Shown: piece by piece, positions 1-17,098 of the stretch | Layout: each line of letters starts with the position of its first letter | How positions within the stretch are numbered: position 1 is the stretch's first letter | DNA from: Amoebidium appalachense | Lineage: Eukaryota; Ichthyosporea | Assembly (NCBI GenBank): GCA_963693365.1 | Contig: CAVNZM010000004.1 | Location: forward strand, 1,426,001 to 1,490,000 | Reading direction: 5' to 3' | Length of the DNA stretch: 64,000 nucleotides | Position numbers and translations under genes: made by a program | Notes under the pieces: model-generated | What the model was told of the DNA's origin: nothing | The model's database searches: none | The model's input: only the letters and a program-made list of their open reading frames with translations

Positions 1-5028
<5,028 letters not shown>

Positions 5029-6990
5029 TGTGGCGTTTTAGAAAACACCACTAGATGAAGGTGACTGTAAACCCAACGTCTGAGACTTGTCTTCCCTGGG
5101 TTCCGTTCTGCTAGCGCCTGCGCGTTGCGTTGGCGACAGTGAAAGAGAGGAATTTCAGATGTAAGAAAAAGCCGCTTTGTTTACCAAGTCCTATGCGCCA
5201 ATCAAACTTCGAGACAGCACAGAAAGCAGAGGAGGGTAAAAAAGCATTTATATCAGCAGTAAGGGTATGTACATCTATCTGGAAATTCTCGGGAAATTTA
5301 GGTACCTTGCGGGAAAGGAAAGTTGCCGGAAAGATAGGTGAAATTTTGGGAAAGGAGCGAGAAAATGTTTTTTTTTTTTCGAGAAATTTAGCATATCGTG
5401 GGATAGATGATCTTGTTTGATCCGAGCGATCTATCTCGGGAATTTCGGAAAAAGTAGGCCGGAAAGATCCAAATTTCTTGTGGTCTAGGGGTATGTATGT
5501 GGTATATAGGGTATGGTTTACGGGCTTTTGCCCTCTTCCTTTGGAAGGCACATGATTGGACAGCAAGACTCGTAAACAAACCAAAAAAGGTGGAAGTTTT
5601 AACCATATCCAATGACATTGTTTTCCTGAGAGAGAGGCGATGGGATTGTTTGTAATCCAATCAAAGTGAGCATAACAAGAGCTTGACTGGCTATAATTGG
5701 CCGGAACAGGTTTTTGGCGGGCCCGCCAGTGCAGCCTAAGCACCACTTTAAAAAAATTTACTCTTGGAGGGAAACGATTGTAGTGGCTGAAATCGCAAGA
5801 TTAATGTAATTGGCAGCATTCAACCAATGAAAACAAATGTTTGCAAGCGATTGTTGACACTTTGGAAAGGTATATATGCTGTAACTTGCACTTGACAGAA
5901 ACACCGTACGATTTCTACTTGTACTCGAATCTCTTCAAAATGGCCTCATTCTCTGCTGCAGCTGTCAGCATTACGAAACGTAAAAGTACCACTTCCACTT
6001 TTCTGGTGGCCGATCTCATTGCCACTGAGCCCACCAACCAACCATGAAGTGTGTGCGTGTGTGCGCGTGTGTGTGTATATATGTGTTTGTGTGTGGGTGC
6101 ACATATTGCGTATACGTAGGCCACTCTAGTGGGTCACTGGGTGGGTCGCATGGTGCTGGGGAAAAGGCTGGGATGGCGAGAAATTTCGAAAGAAATTTAG
6201 GTAGGCTTTCGACAAAGACGGGAAATTTCTTGGAAAGATAGGTACCTGGTGGGAAAGATTTTGGGAAAGATAGGTTCATTCGTACTCGATTTGTGCCTCC
6301 CTTAATCAGTATGTTTGGATTGTCGTCTGCTGTTTGTCGTATGGAGGAATTGTCTCTTCGTTTTTGTTTTCATTTAGTTAGGCTACCTGATGGTCACCCT
6401 CTTTATGCTTTCTTTCCCCCCCCCTCCCTCCATCCCTCTTCCCCCCCGATTCACCAACGCTACTTCTGAATGTCCTCAGCCTACCCTTGTCTTTCCACCT
6501 GATTCTTCCTCTCGCTATCTCAGTCGCGCCATGTCGGGCTCCCGATCACATCAAAACCATATGTGATCGGTGAACAAGCAGTATGATTCCTTAAAAATAG
6601 CAGTTAACTATCCAATAAGATCGCCACTCCGGGCTCATCAGATAAAATGCAACCAATCAAGATGCGTATTTTGCACATTCCTATTCTCTTAAATTTTAAC
6701 ACGCACAGGGCCATCGCGACCAGGCACAAAACACGACACGTGTTTCGTAAACGGCCGTGCGCCGCTGCATCCACACTCCACCACATTTACGCACAAGGGG
6801 CGGCATGCACACCATTGCATAGAGCCAAACGCTGGCAACATGGCCGTGTTTGAGCCGTTGCCGTAGGACTAGTACAACACGAGTTATTAGTTTTGCGACA
6901 TGGGCACTTTGTCAGGAAAAACGAAATTTACTAAAGCGTCAAAAACTCTAGAAAAACATAAGAATACCAATAGGCCGCACGAACTTCATG
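5029..6990. other. Spacer with dispersed GGGAAA-rich repeats, no recognised gene
   Basis: Upstream of the PLBD gene. The stretch holds two diverged blocks rich in GGGAAA and GATAGGT words (about 5281-5400 and 6171-6270; a third at 11811-11900). Open frames such as 5746-5111 (-) show no recognisable domain. A short (GT)n patch lies at 6050-6090. The PLBD promoter should lie just above 5028, but I see no clear core element. Confidence 0.5.
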
Positions 6991-6991
6991 C

Positions 6992-7560
6992 TGTCTTCTT
7001 CCACCATGACGAGCAGCACCAACACCCTGCTCTAGTGTCCTCTACCATGCCGAGCAGCACCAACACCCTGCTCTAGTGTCTTCTACCATGCCGAGCAGCA
7101 CCATCACCCTGCTCTAGTGTCTTCTACCATGCCGAGCAGCACCATCACCCTGCTCTAGTGTCTTCTACCATGCCGAGCAACACCAACACCCTGCTCTAGT
7201 GTCTTCTACCATGCCGAGCAGCACCATCACCCTGCTCTAGTCTTCTACCATGCCGAGCAGCACCAACACCCTGCTCTAGTGTCTTCTACCATGCCGAGCA
7301 GCACCAACACCCTGCTCTAGTGTCTTCTACCATGCCGAGCAGCACCAACACCCTGCTCTAGTGTCTTCTACCATGCCGAGCAGCACCAACACCCTGCTCT
7401 ATTGTCTTCTACCATGCCGAGCAGCACCAACACCCTGCTCTAGTGTCTTCTACCATGCCGAGCAGCACCAACACCCTGCTCTAGTCTTCTACCATGCCGA
7501 GCAGCACCAACACACTGCTCTTCTTTCTTTCTTTTCCACCATGCAGAGCAGCACGAACAC
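6992..7560. repeat. 41-bp minisatellite, about 14 units
   Basis: Head-to-tail units of about 41 bp. Each contains CCATGCCGAGCAGCACCAAC, then ACCCTGCTCTAGTGTCTTCT. Several units lack TGT and are 38 bp; first and last units are diverged. Single-base variants (AACACC versus ATCACC) let units be followed individually. Most units carry CTAG in all-frame context, so long reading frames are interrupted; the short open frame over the right end is a by-product of the array. Confidence 0.93.
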
Positions 7561-8738
7561 ACTGCTTCGTCTTATTGTATTGTTTCTAACTTTCCGAACA
7601 TTTTTTCTTGCTTATACCCTTTTATTTTCCCCCGGGTCACTCCTGGCTAGGTGTTGGTTGAAGTGAGTTTGCTCAATCCCCACTAGCGTGACTGCGGCAA
7701 CCCCGTGGGCTAAGAATTGCCAGAATATGTAGTGACAGTCGTGTTATAATACGTAGTATTTACATATTGTAAGATCTTCTCAGTTCGTGTTATGTTTTCA
7801 TTCATTTACTTAATGAAAAAGATGTGCTCCTTGTACGTAAATTATGACATCGATCTCCAGTGTATTTGAGTACTTGTAATCGTGTTGTGTCGGCTATATT
7901 CGTGTGTTTAGATATCGATTACAGCAACTGATTATAGGTACACGAGTCTACCCAGTGAGGGAGACACGTGTACATGTTATGTGTACATGAATATCTTCGG
8001 TTATAACTGTGTTTTGCTGTTCGTGTTTTCTGTCCTGCTTTCTTTTCTTTTTCCTCTTTCTTCGTCTTTTCTTTTCTCTTTCTTTCTTCTCTTGTTTCCT
8101 TTCATTTAATTATATTTCTCTCTCACTAATATACGTTGAGTAGATTTATATTACTCGTTATGTTTTGATTGGTAGAAAAACACTTAGGTTACACTTTAGC
8201 TTGTCAGGTATGATTCATAGCTTAGTCAACCACTTTTGTTTTGTGTGTTGCCGTACTATATCCAATCAGTGGACTTAGTCAGAAAATGTCTGAGTCTTTG
8301 TAGCCGATGATAGGTTAGAAACACCACCTCTTTCCTCGTTACTCTTCACCTCTTTTCTTTCTTATAGCTGTGACCTATGGTGTGTGTTCCCGCGTCTCCG
8401 GATCTATCCGGGAAATAATCAGTTAATTATGATTGGTTATTTTAGACATAGATCTGAATTCCGACTGGTCGGAAATCATGTATGGATTTAACTTAAGGGA
8501 ATTTCAGGTATTTATTAGCGATCAAAATAAATTGAGTTTAGTCGTGTCTAAACATTGATGTCTGTTGTGTACACTGCTCCGATCGTTCCGTGTTTTGTTG
8601 TTGTGTGTGTCTGTGGTGTTTTCACACTGCACCACTGTGTCTCTGCTTACATCCTAAATACTTATAGAATTTAACAGGTTATGCAGCCCTTTTGCACGCT
8701 CCCTACACACATCTAGAACTCGCGCTCGTTTTTCAATC
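7561..8738. other. AT-rich leader/spacer before the copia element
   Basis: No coding frame. This is where a 5' LTR and primer-binding site of the copia element would be expected. A possible LTR end is TTTAACA near 8672 followed by GGTTATGCAGCCC, but no matching second LTR was found downstream of the truncated pol, so LTR boundaries cannot be fixed. A T/C-rich stretch (8040-8110) is the only other visible structure. Confidence 0.35.
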
Positions 8739-11093
8739 ATGGATCCAAACAAAACTGGCGTAAACAAAATCACCATGTGGAAAGGTGAAGGGAAGACTGG
8801 TCCCGATAGCAAAACTACCTATTTTCAATGGGAAATCATTTTTCTCGGCATGATGACCGGCACTAAAGGTGTCCGACTCGTGGATGTTGTCCTTGCTGAC
8901 AACTACGTCCCCCCTACCACCGTCGCGGTTGACGGTGAACCCCCCTTCTATGGCTACGGCACTACCGCGGAACTCAAAGAGGCCCGCAATTGCCTCCTGC
9001 TCCATATGATACAGAACATCGACCCTTCCGTCCTCACCACCGTTGCCCAGTACCGTATTGGCATGGACCCTGAACGGGCCATGTGGAAATTCCGTCAACA
9101 CTATCTCCAAGGCAAACCCGATCAGATCCGCATCCTTCACCGTCAGTGGGATGCCTGTGCCCTTCAGCCCGGTGAATCATTCACCACCTACCTGAGCCGT
9201 CTGCAGACCATCGTGAACCAGCTCCAGTCTCTCCAAGATGAGTCCATTCACTTCACTCGTCTAGCTGAGAAGTTCTTCAATGAACTCACCACCAGAGACG
9301 ACCTCACCCCTGAGTTCAATCGTCTTATCGAAGACTATCACTTCGGTGATAAGCTATTCCCCGACTTCGAGTCCCTCCATAACCACGTCAAGGGCATCGA
9401 GTTACGTCAAGACCTCAAGATGCAACTCCGGAACAACCGTGCCCACCGTGCCTCCAAGTCCAGCATGGCATTAAATGCCAGTGCTCCCCCCCGTGATCTT
9501 CCTCGCCGTGACTTACGCACCCGACTTGACCGTACCTCTGGCACGGACCTCCGAACTCGTCTCTCCCGTCAGCACACCCGATCCCGTTCCCCCCACCGGC
9601 CTGCCTTCCGGTCCACGTCTCGTTCCCCCAGTCGTTCCCGTTTCTCGGGTTCCCGTCGTTCTGATTCCCCGGCTCGTTCTAACACCCCGTCCGTGAAAGA
9701 ATGCTCCTACTGCCACGAGCCTGATCACACGATCATCGATTGCCCTGAGCCGAAATGCCGTATGTCCAGACACAACCGTTCCCGTCAAGGCAGTGAGAAA
9801 TCTGTCTCCTTTGCTTTCTCGGCATACAATGCTAGCTCCGTCCCCGTGTCCTCCGACCCTGCCTGGGATTCCGGGTGCAACATGACTGTTTGCCCCACCC
9901 GTGAGTTCTTCCATGACCTCACTCCCCTTCCGACACCGACTCCCGTTGCTGCCTTCAATGGCACCCCCGTCTTGGCCACTCACACCGGCCATATCGTCAT
10001 CAACACCACCACCGACCATGGCACTACCACCCTAACCATTGAAGCCTACTACACCCCGTCTGGCCAAGCCTTCCTCATTTCAACATCCCAAGCTGCTGCC
10101 GAATACATCAAGGGTGATTTGAACGATGCCTCCACTCCGTCATTCCTCTTCGACCGACTCACCGGCCGTCATCTCGTCAACCTCCGTCTACACAACGGTC
10201 TGTATTACTTCAAGGACTACACCATTCAACCACCCACTCGTCCTGTGGCTCTGGCTGCCACTACCAGTGTTAACCCATCCATCTGGCACCATCGTCTGGG
10301 GCACCGAGCTATGACCAGCATCAAGGACATGGTGAAACACGACCTTGTTATTGGTCTCCCCTCCTCTGTCCTCGACTGTGATGTTCCTGATTGTCATGGC
10401 TGCATTATGGGTAAGACCACCAAGGCTCCGTTCAGGGGTGACCGTCCTCACTCCAACATCCCCGGTCATGAATGGCATTGGGATTTTTTTGAGCCTACCA
10501 CAACATCGTACGGAGGTTCCAAGGTTGCTCTCGTCACTGTCTGCCGTGCCTCTGGCCTCGTCAAGATCTACCCGATGGCCGACCGTACCACCACCCTGGA
10601 TATTCTCACAGCTCACACCAACCTCGTTGCCACCCATGCCCCCTCCAAAGTTGGTGTTTACCACTTCGACTCCGGCTCTGAGTTCACCTCCAAGGATACC
10701 CGTGCTTTTTGCCTCTCCCAGGGCATCAAGGCCAGCTATGCTCCGGTGGACTGCCCTCAACTGAACGGCTATGTTGAACGACGTATGCGGTTCCTCCAAG
10801 AGATTGTCCGTTGCCTCCTCCATCAAGTCCAAGATCAGTCTCTGTCTCCCAAACTGTGGGCTGAGGCCCTCCAACATGCCGCCTACATCATCAACGTCAC
10901 CCCGTCCACGACTGCCAATGGTCGTACACCATTCGAGGTTTTCTACGGTGTCAAGCCCGACATCTCCGAGCTCAAAGTGTTCGGTTGCCCTGCCTACACT
11001 CACGTGCCAGCCTCTAAACGGAACAAGCTGGCCCCCACCGTCAAACTCGGCATGTATATATTATGTATCCTGACTTATAGTTGCACTATGTAG
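8739..11093 (+). pseudogene. Ty1/copia gag-protease-integrase polyprotein, truncated before reverse transcriptase
   Basis: Retrotransposon polyprotein, 784 codons open from the ATG at 8739. Order fits Ty1/copia (PR-INT before RT). Gag occupies about residues 1-330 and ends in an Arg/Ser-rich segment plus a CCHC zinc knuckle (CSYCHEPDHTIIDC, near 9703). The protease active site DSG follows (WDSGCNMT, near 9868). The GAG-pre-integrase zinc module has WHHRLGH and CHGCIMGK. The integrase core has WDFFEP, FDSGSEF and NGYVERRM, consistent with a D,D,E triad. Copia homology stops near residue 770 (about 11050). A few unrelated residues and a stop follow, so reverse transcriptase and RNase H are missing. 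The frame up to that point has no stop or frameshift, so the truncation looks recent. Third positions are markedly C-rich compared with the AT-rich flanks. Confidence 0.9.
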
Positions 11094-13165
11094 AGAGCAC
11101 ATTCGTGTGTCTACTGTGGAAGACGTTAGCTCCCCTTAGGCAGTGCCTCCGGGAGTGAAACGGGATAAAATAAAAAATAAAAAAAATTCCTCTCGCTATC
11201 TCACTCCCTCTTTCTTTTCTCTTCCTGTTTTTTCTGCCTTTTCACGTTATTACCATACGCAGTATAAGTTTCTTTCTCGTTCTGATAGAGAAATCAAAGG
11301 TAAAACTCAGTCGGCATGTGTTATGTTCCTTAGGCAACACCGTACTGATCATTATCGCTTTTTGGGAGCTTTGGCAGGATACATTTCTCCTGCTGTACGT
11401 ATGGATACCACCCTAGTAGATAAGTCTGTATGGTGCTCTGATGTTGATATTGCCTGGGAAGTTGTGCAGTGGCGCTGTAATTCTTGTTTTCATCGCCGCT
11501 GGTGCCACTTTTGTGCTGACCTTTTTAATCGCAAGCATGTTGATAGGTGTGAATTTTTATGTCGCGTTTTACCTCTTTCCCTCCGGGTATCTGCTACACT
11601 AGCTAGCTGGCAATGTGAACACTTTAGACTTTTTGTTGAATTCTGTTGGTCGTCACATTGAGTATTTATATGATTTTCACACAATGTTCAGGTATCTCAG
11701 TATGCACTTGTTACTGGATAACTCGTGAAGTTTTTATTGTCTTCTCAGTATGCCGTGCATACTTGTCATATCTTTCCGTCGAATAAATCCAGTCAAAAGA
11801 AAAAAAAATTCAAGAATTTCCGGGAAAGGATCTAGGAAAGTTAGGTCGATTTTGGGAAAGATTGGGAAAAATCTAAAAGAAAGATAGGCTTTTTTTTTTA
11901 GATAGATTTACATACCCTTAATCAGCAGTTGACCAATCAAATCTGCGGAATCTGGTCACTCACATCTCCAGCCAATCAAAAAGCAGTCAACAAAAATGTA
12001 GGGGGTTTAGGGCCAGAAAATTGCTCCTAAAAATCCAAAAAATGTCCCTAACTTTTTGAGGTTAGGTCCATCAATTTTTCAAAAATTGGCTCTAACAGAG
12101 ATAAAAATATAAGAAAATACACCCAAAAACGGTTGTTGGCTCTGTTAGGGCCATCCAGGCTGGTGGAAAGTTACCAAAATGGCACCAGCCAAAAACAATT
12201 TCATACCCTGGAGTCACTCCTAGTTATAAAGCCGCTCACTCATTTAGGAGGCCTTGAGTGTCCGCACAAATCAATGAAGGTCCGGCGGAGACTGATTGTG
12301 TGTGGCTGCTGCGCCAGTGTGTGTGGTAGAGGGCTGACGGTGGACCAGGTGTTTATGGTTATGGGTGGGTGGGTGGATGGGCTGAGGGGGCGGGGGGAGG
12401 AGCTCGAGGGGGGGCCGGGGGGGGGGGGAGGGGAGGGGAGGGCGGGAGATCCTGGCGGCAGCATGGAGTACAGCTAGCCCACCATCCCTCCAAAGCACGA
12501 CTATGTACACCTTTTTGAGAAAACATCTACTGTGTGTAGAGTTCGCCGCATGCTTACGTAACCATAAGAGTAACGGTTGACCACAAAGAAAGCTTCTGGC
12601 CGGTCCGGGAGAGCAATTTGAGTTGCAATTCATCACTGACAGGGGCGGATGGGTCTTTGCAAAGGGTGGGCTCGTGGGTAGGTGGTGGTAGAGGGGCTGG
12701 TTTGGTAGGCTCTGGATGGAGGGTATGCATGGCGAGAGAGAGGGGGAGGGGAGGGGGGAAGCGGGGGGGAGGGGGACAGTGAGAAAGAGAGCCCGTGTGC
12801 GTTTTTTTGTGCACACGCACGCGCGTGTGTAAGCCATGTGCCTTTGTGTCGGTTTGTTTACATACGCGTGCGTGTGTATCATGTGAGGTGTGCATGTTTG
12901 CCCGGGGGAGGGGGAGGGGGGAGGAGCGTGGGGGGGGGGGGGGGATGGGGGGGGGGGGGGGGGGGGGACAACTGAGGATTCGGGGAGCTCTCATTCGCAT
13001 GTGCACATCATGGACACCATGGCAAGGGACACAGACTCTGGGCAGAGTTCAAAGCGCAAGCCAATGACCACTGGACTCTTAAAATGAGGCATTTATCTGG
13101 GCACTGCCAGCGGACAAACGCCACAAGCAACCTCCTGACTCGAAACCACATGCATTGCACACTTG
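11094..13165. other. Spacer between copia fragment and LINE copy 1
   Basis: Begins with an AT-rich stretch. The segment from about 11187 to 11800 is flanked on both sides by an A-tract followed by TTC and ends near AATAAATCC, so it may be an inserted retro-copy. It encodes an open frame of 172 codons (11143-11661) rich in Cys, His and Trp that I do not recognise. GGGAAA-rich repeat follows at 11811-11900. At 12.1-13.1 kb there are G-rich tracts and two short hydrophilic open frames that could be stray exons: minus strand near 12560-12650, plus strand near 12975-13085. Neither can be assigned to a gene. Confidence 0.35.
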
Positions 13166-16100
13166 GTTCATCCGTGACGCGACAAAGGGGTGTGGAAGCT
13201 TCTTCACCCACCTCCCAAGCTACGACCCATGCGCGCCGGAAAACATTCAGAAAGCAGACAAAGAACGTAAAGTGTCTGCTAAGAATGCGTGCGCCACACG
13301 TTGTCGTGTACGCATCAGCAAGGCAAAAGAGTTCCTCGCAAAGTTGGAAAACGATGCTACGAGCGTGATAGACACGGACACGAAGGAACCAATGTTTTCT
13401 GGTGAGAAACTGCTCGAGCGCAAACGCCGATGCGAGATGGAAATCGAGCTCTTCTGCGAACTGTTCGCGCTGGCGGAAGGTCGTGCATACGACCCCGTAA
13501 GCGACAAGTGGGAACCAACCCCACAGGTGTCGGACCAAACCGATGCCTAATTTATCCTTCTTCTTCTGGAATGCTCGGACACTGGGCCCCCAAAAGGGCC
13601 TCCCCCCCGGGACACTCGACGATAAAATCAGCTACATACAACAACAGACAAACAACCACACGTTTACAGTGATTTGCGAAACACAGTTTAAAAACCACCA
13701 CAAATTCAACTCTACATTGGTCGACACATCCACACACCCCGGTTACGCGAAAAACCGAGGCATTATTGTACTTGCCGCACCACACGTGAGAGTGAAGTGC
13801 AAACCGGTAGCAAAAACGGAATTCTCGGTTTCTATAGAGTTTCTTTCTAATGTTTTTACTTTTGTATATTACCCACCATCTATGTCGGTTGTCGAATTGA
13901 CTCACGAGTTGTCACAGTTACCAATGTCCACTGTTATTTTAGGTGATTTTAACACGCGACTCCACCACACAGACACACTGCAAGTGAGTGTCGGGTACCC
14001 ATCTAAGCCCCCGGAGCGTGCTATCCCTTTAGCAAGGTATGTCCAAAGTCACACTTTGCGGTTCCCTCAAATATCCCATGCCCACAACACCGACTGGGGA
14101 GTGGCCTTTTGGCCATCAACCATGTCAAAACTCTCTCTCCCTCCTAACCTCTCTAGGTCATCTGACCACTCTCCTATCCTTTTCCTACCTAAGATCTCCC
14201 TTGATCTGCTCCCCCCTCCCCCTCCCACCTTTCGCCTCCGTCTATCCCAGCTTAAGTCACAGTGGGGTAGAGTTGATGTATGTGTATGCTATGCTACGAA
14301 ACACCCTATATATATGCGCCTATTAGAATCTGCACAAGCCAGGCCAGATTCACATCTCGTACTAGATACATGCACTAACTTTATTGTTGATGATTTGATA
14401 GATCTCGGTGATTATGCTGGCGGTGGTAGGAAGGAATATCCCGATGCTCTCTTGTTACCAAACACCACTCCCGCTAGACTAGGTGAACCCCTGTCTCAAA
14501 AGGAAAGCTTGCGCCGGCTTGCTAGTATGAATCGATTTGGCCCCCCTGCTCGTATTATTGGTGATACCACTGGAGACCCCCTCATAGACTCTGATAAGTA
14601 TTTCTCGGAACTGTTTAAAGATAGGACCCCCGCTCAGAAACCTATTGTGTGGCCTGTAGACCCATCTATCCCCATAGAATCGATCCTCCCCTTTTTCAGT
14701 CCCGATGCCATATGGTCTGTGATATCTAGTTATAGCTCTAGTAAGTCTTGTGGACCTGATGGACTCCCTGCTGGGTTTCTTAAAATCCTTGTTCCCTCCT
14801 ACCCACAAAAGGAAAGTGATCGTGCTATTAAACCTGATCTTACTATCATGTTAAGCTCTCTCTTTTCTTGGTGTGTTAAATGTGGACATGTCCCGTCATC
14901 TTGGTTAGATACCTTAGTGATCCCCATAGTTAAGAAGGACTCTGAGGGCCCCATATCATCCTTTCGCCCCATTACACTAACCCAGGTTGTTCGTAGATTC
15001 TTTGAAGCTTGCTTACTTAGGTTATTTGCACATCACCCTAGGTTTCAATCTATTCTTCACATACACCCATGCCAATCCGCTTTTCGTAAAAACAATTCAT
15101 GTTATGTTCAAATAATGGCACTGCACGATTCTATGCAAGTTGGTGCACAATATGTTGGCTTTATTGATTGGAAAACTGCTTACGATTCTGTCTCCCCTGG
15201 TCTCCTATGGGAAAAGCTTGCTGCACGGGGTGTACCACACTGCATTGGTGTTCTGTTAGAAGCACTCTTGTCTCAAACCTATGGTAGAGCTGTGGTTAAT
15301 GGGCATCTTTCATATGGTTTTGCTCGTACTAGAGGTCTCTTGCAGGGTTCATTGCTTAGCCCCTTTTTGTTTAACCTATTTATAGATGATTTGGCTGTCA
15401 AGATTTACGCCGAAAACGATGACCCTATTAATAACTTTCCGCCTGCACTTCTCTATGCTGATGATCTGTCCCTCCTTGCCCGTACCCCTAGACGCCTGCA
15501 AAGATTGTTCGATGTAGTGTCAGAGTGGTGCAAGGCAAACCTTATGATCCTTAACATAGACAAATGTGGTGTTCTTGTACCTGATATAGCTAACAATTTA
15601 CACACATTTACATTATCATCTAAACCTGTACCTATAGTTCCAGAATACAAATATCTTGGTGTTCCGGTTGATTCTGTTGGTGTTATGTTTCCCCATATGG
15701 TCGAAAAGAGGGTAGAGTTGGCTCGTAAGCGGTTAGCTTTCTTCTCGGCTAATATTTTTAAAGACACACCCCTCCATCCTTCTATCCTTCTATTAGACTT
15801 ACATTTATTCGCACTTTTGTCTTCCCGGCATGTGAATATGGTTTACCCCTTCTCGCCGCTTGGATCAAGAAAGAGAGAACTAGAGCGCTTAAACCCTTGG
15901 CAAATTTCCTTGAAGCAGAAGTTGCCTCCTTTCTATCTAACAACTGTTGTAAACCTGGGCCTGTAACGCTCTCGATATATGGTCTGGTCCCAATAGCTGC
16001 TAGAGTATCCTATCTCGCGCTGAAATTCAATAAGCACATAAGCCGCTTAAAGAAGTATTTGCCCTCCCACCCTCTCTTCTCTATCCGACCTGTCCCCTCC

Positions 16101-17098
16101 TCACCTCTCCCCTCTTTCCTCCCCTCTCTCTCCCCTTCTCCCCTGGGCACAAATACAAATAAACCCCGCAATAGTGTGTGTGTGACTTTGGACTGCCACT
16201 TACTTATTAAACATGTACACAATCACAAGATAATCACGCAATATAACAAATGGAAAAAGATACCACACGACACTAGACCCGATGAAAGCATACACCTTGA
16301 AAAACTAAGCCTTATGTCTCGTTTTATATATACTGACCGCCTCAACCATATTGCCAAATATGGCACTCGCAAGTGTATAACACCTAAATACATATTACCT
16401 TCCTGTAGAACTGGTCTTTCTCTAGCTGATGGTATTATTGATCAATTACCACGCTTTTACTGTACACGTGCTATACAGTGGAGATCTAATAAGTATAAGG
16501 TGGCATCATTTGCATGCCCAAACAACACACACACACACCAGTTTAACCGGTCATGTATCGCCAAATGTAGTTTGATAGACCACATAATACCGCAACACAC
16601 ACACGTCACATTCACAACAGACACCCAGAAAGATAGCCTACCTGTAAATTACAACATCCTTGATTTTATACTAAACACGCGTAACTACGACCTGTTTATT
16701 AGATGTATTGATTGGCTTGAGAAACACATCACTACAAAATTATAGCGCACGCGCACACACACACACAAACACACACACACACACACACACACAACCAGCT
16801 GATACCGAGTGTCCCGAGGGGAGCCCCTTTAAAAAAAAAAAAAAAAAAAAAAAAAATAAATAAATAAAAAAAATAAAAAAAATAAAAAAAATAAAAAAAA
16901 AACGGGGAACCCCAACTAATTGATTTCTCCTTGTAGTCTTTATGGTGTCTCGTAGAGAAAGTAAACCCTGATATATAGTCACCACCCGACATCTATGTAC
17001 GTGATCATGATATACCGCTGAGGGGATATTCCGAGCAAACCCCCCCCCCCCCTACCTGAGACTGGTTCTCTTTGCCTCGAGTAAACAGCGTAAACCCC
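13166..17098 (+). mobile_element. Non-LTR retrotransposon (LINE) copy 1, 5'-truncated
   Basis: Homology with the reverse-strand copy 3 begins inside ORF1 at about 13166 and ends at GTAAACCCC (17098). It contains the last 127 codons or so of ORF1 (to 13550) and ORF2 in two frames: 13543-15966 and 15897-16745. The 3' UTR carries (CA)n at 16751-16793, an A-rich tract at 16830-16901 and a C tract at 17041-17053. Very few substitutions separate it from copy 3. No convincing target-site duplication was found: the 5' flank ends GCACACTTG, the 3' flank starts ATCTAACTAC. A later rearrangement is therefore possible. Confidence 0.93.
13543..16745 (+). pseudogene. LINE ORF2 (endonuclease-reverse transcriptase), split by an 8-bp duplication
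   Basis: Element-encoded polyprotein for target-primed reverse transcription. The N-terminal APE-like endonuclease has WNAR (residue 9), the CETQ glutamate, GDFNTR (about 133) and SDHSPI (about 207). The reverse transcriptase has GPDGLPAGF, FRPITLTQ, the first catalytic Asp in FIDWKTAYDSV (about 543) and YADD (about 638). The C-terminal part includes a Cys/His cluster (FACPNN...CIAKC). The frame breaks at 15780-15796, where CCTTCTAT is tandemly repeated; the downstream half continues in another frame from 15897 to 16745. The ATG at 13543 overlaps the ORF1 stop by eight bases (ATGCCTAA), suggesting termination-reinitiation. Confidence 0.93.

Noticed and set aside
5111-5746. 211-codon minus-strand frame upstream of PLBD
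   Set aside because: Overlaps GGGAAA-rich repeat, no domain or conserved motif recognised, no splice partners found.
7361-7666. 101-codon frame in the minisatellite
   Set aside because: Result of the 41-bp unit and loss of a CTAG stop in the last units; no independent support.
8660-8690. Copia LTR end and primer-binding site at TTTAACA/GGTTATG
   Set aside because: No second LTR copy and no confident match to a tRNA 3' end, so not listed as a feature.
10188-11003. 271-codon minus-strand frame inside the copia element
   Set aside because: Antisense shadow of integrase; the plus strand has clear catalytic motifs.
13008-13538. Minus-strand frame opposite LINE ORF1 in copy 1 (and its mirror in copy 3)
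   Set aside because: Antisense of ORF1; no conserved motif and the same shadow appears in both copies.
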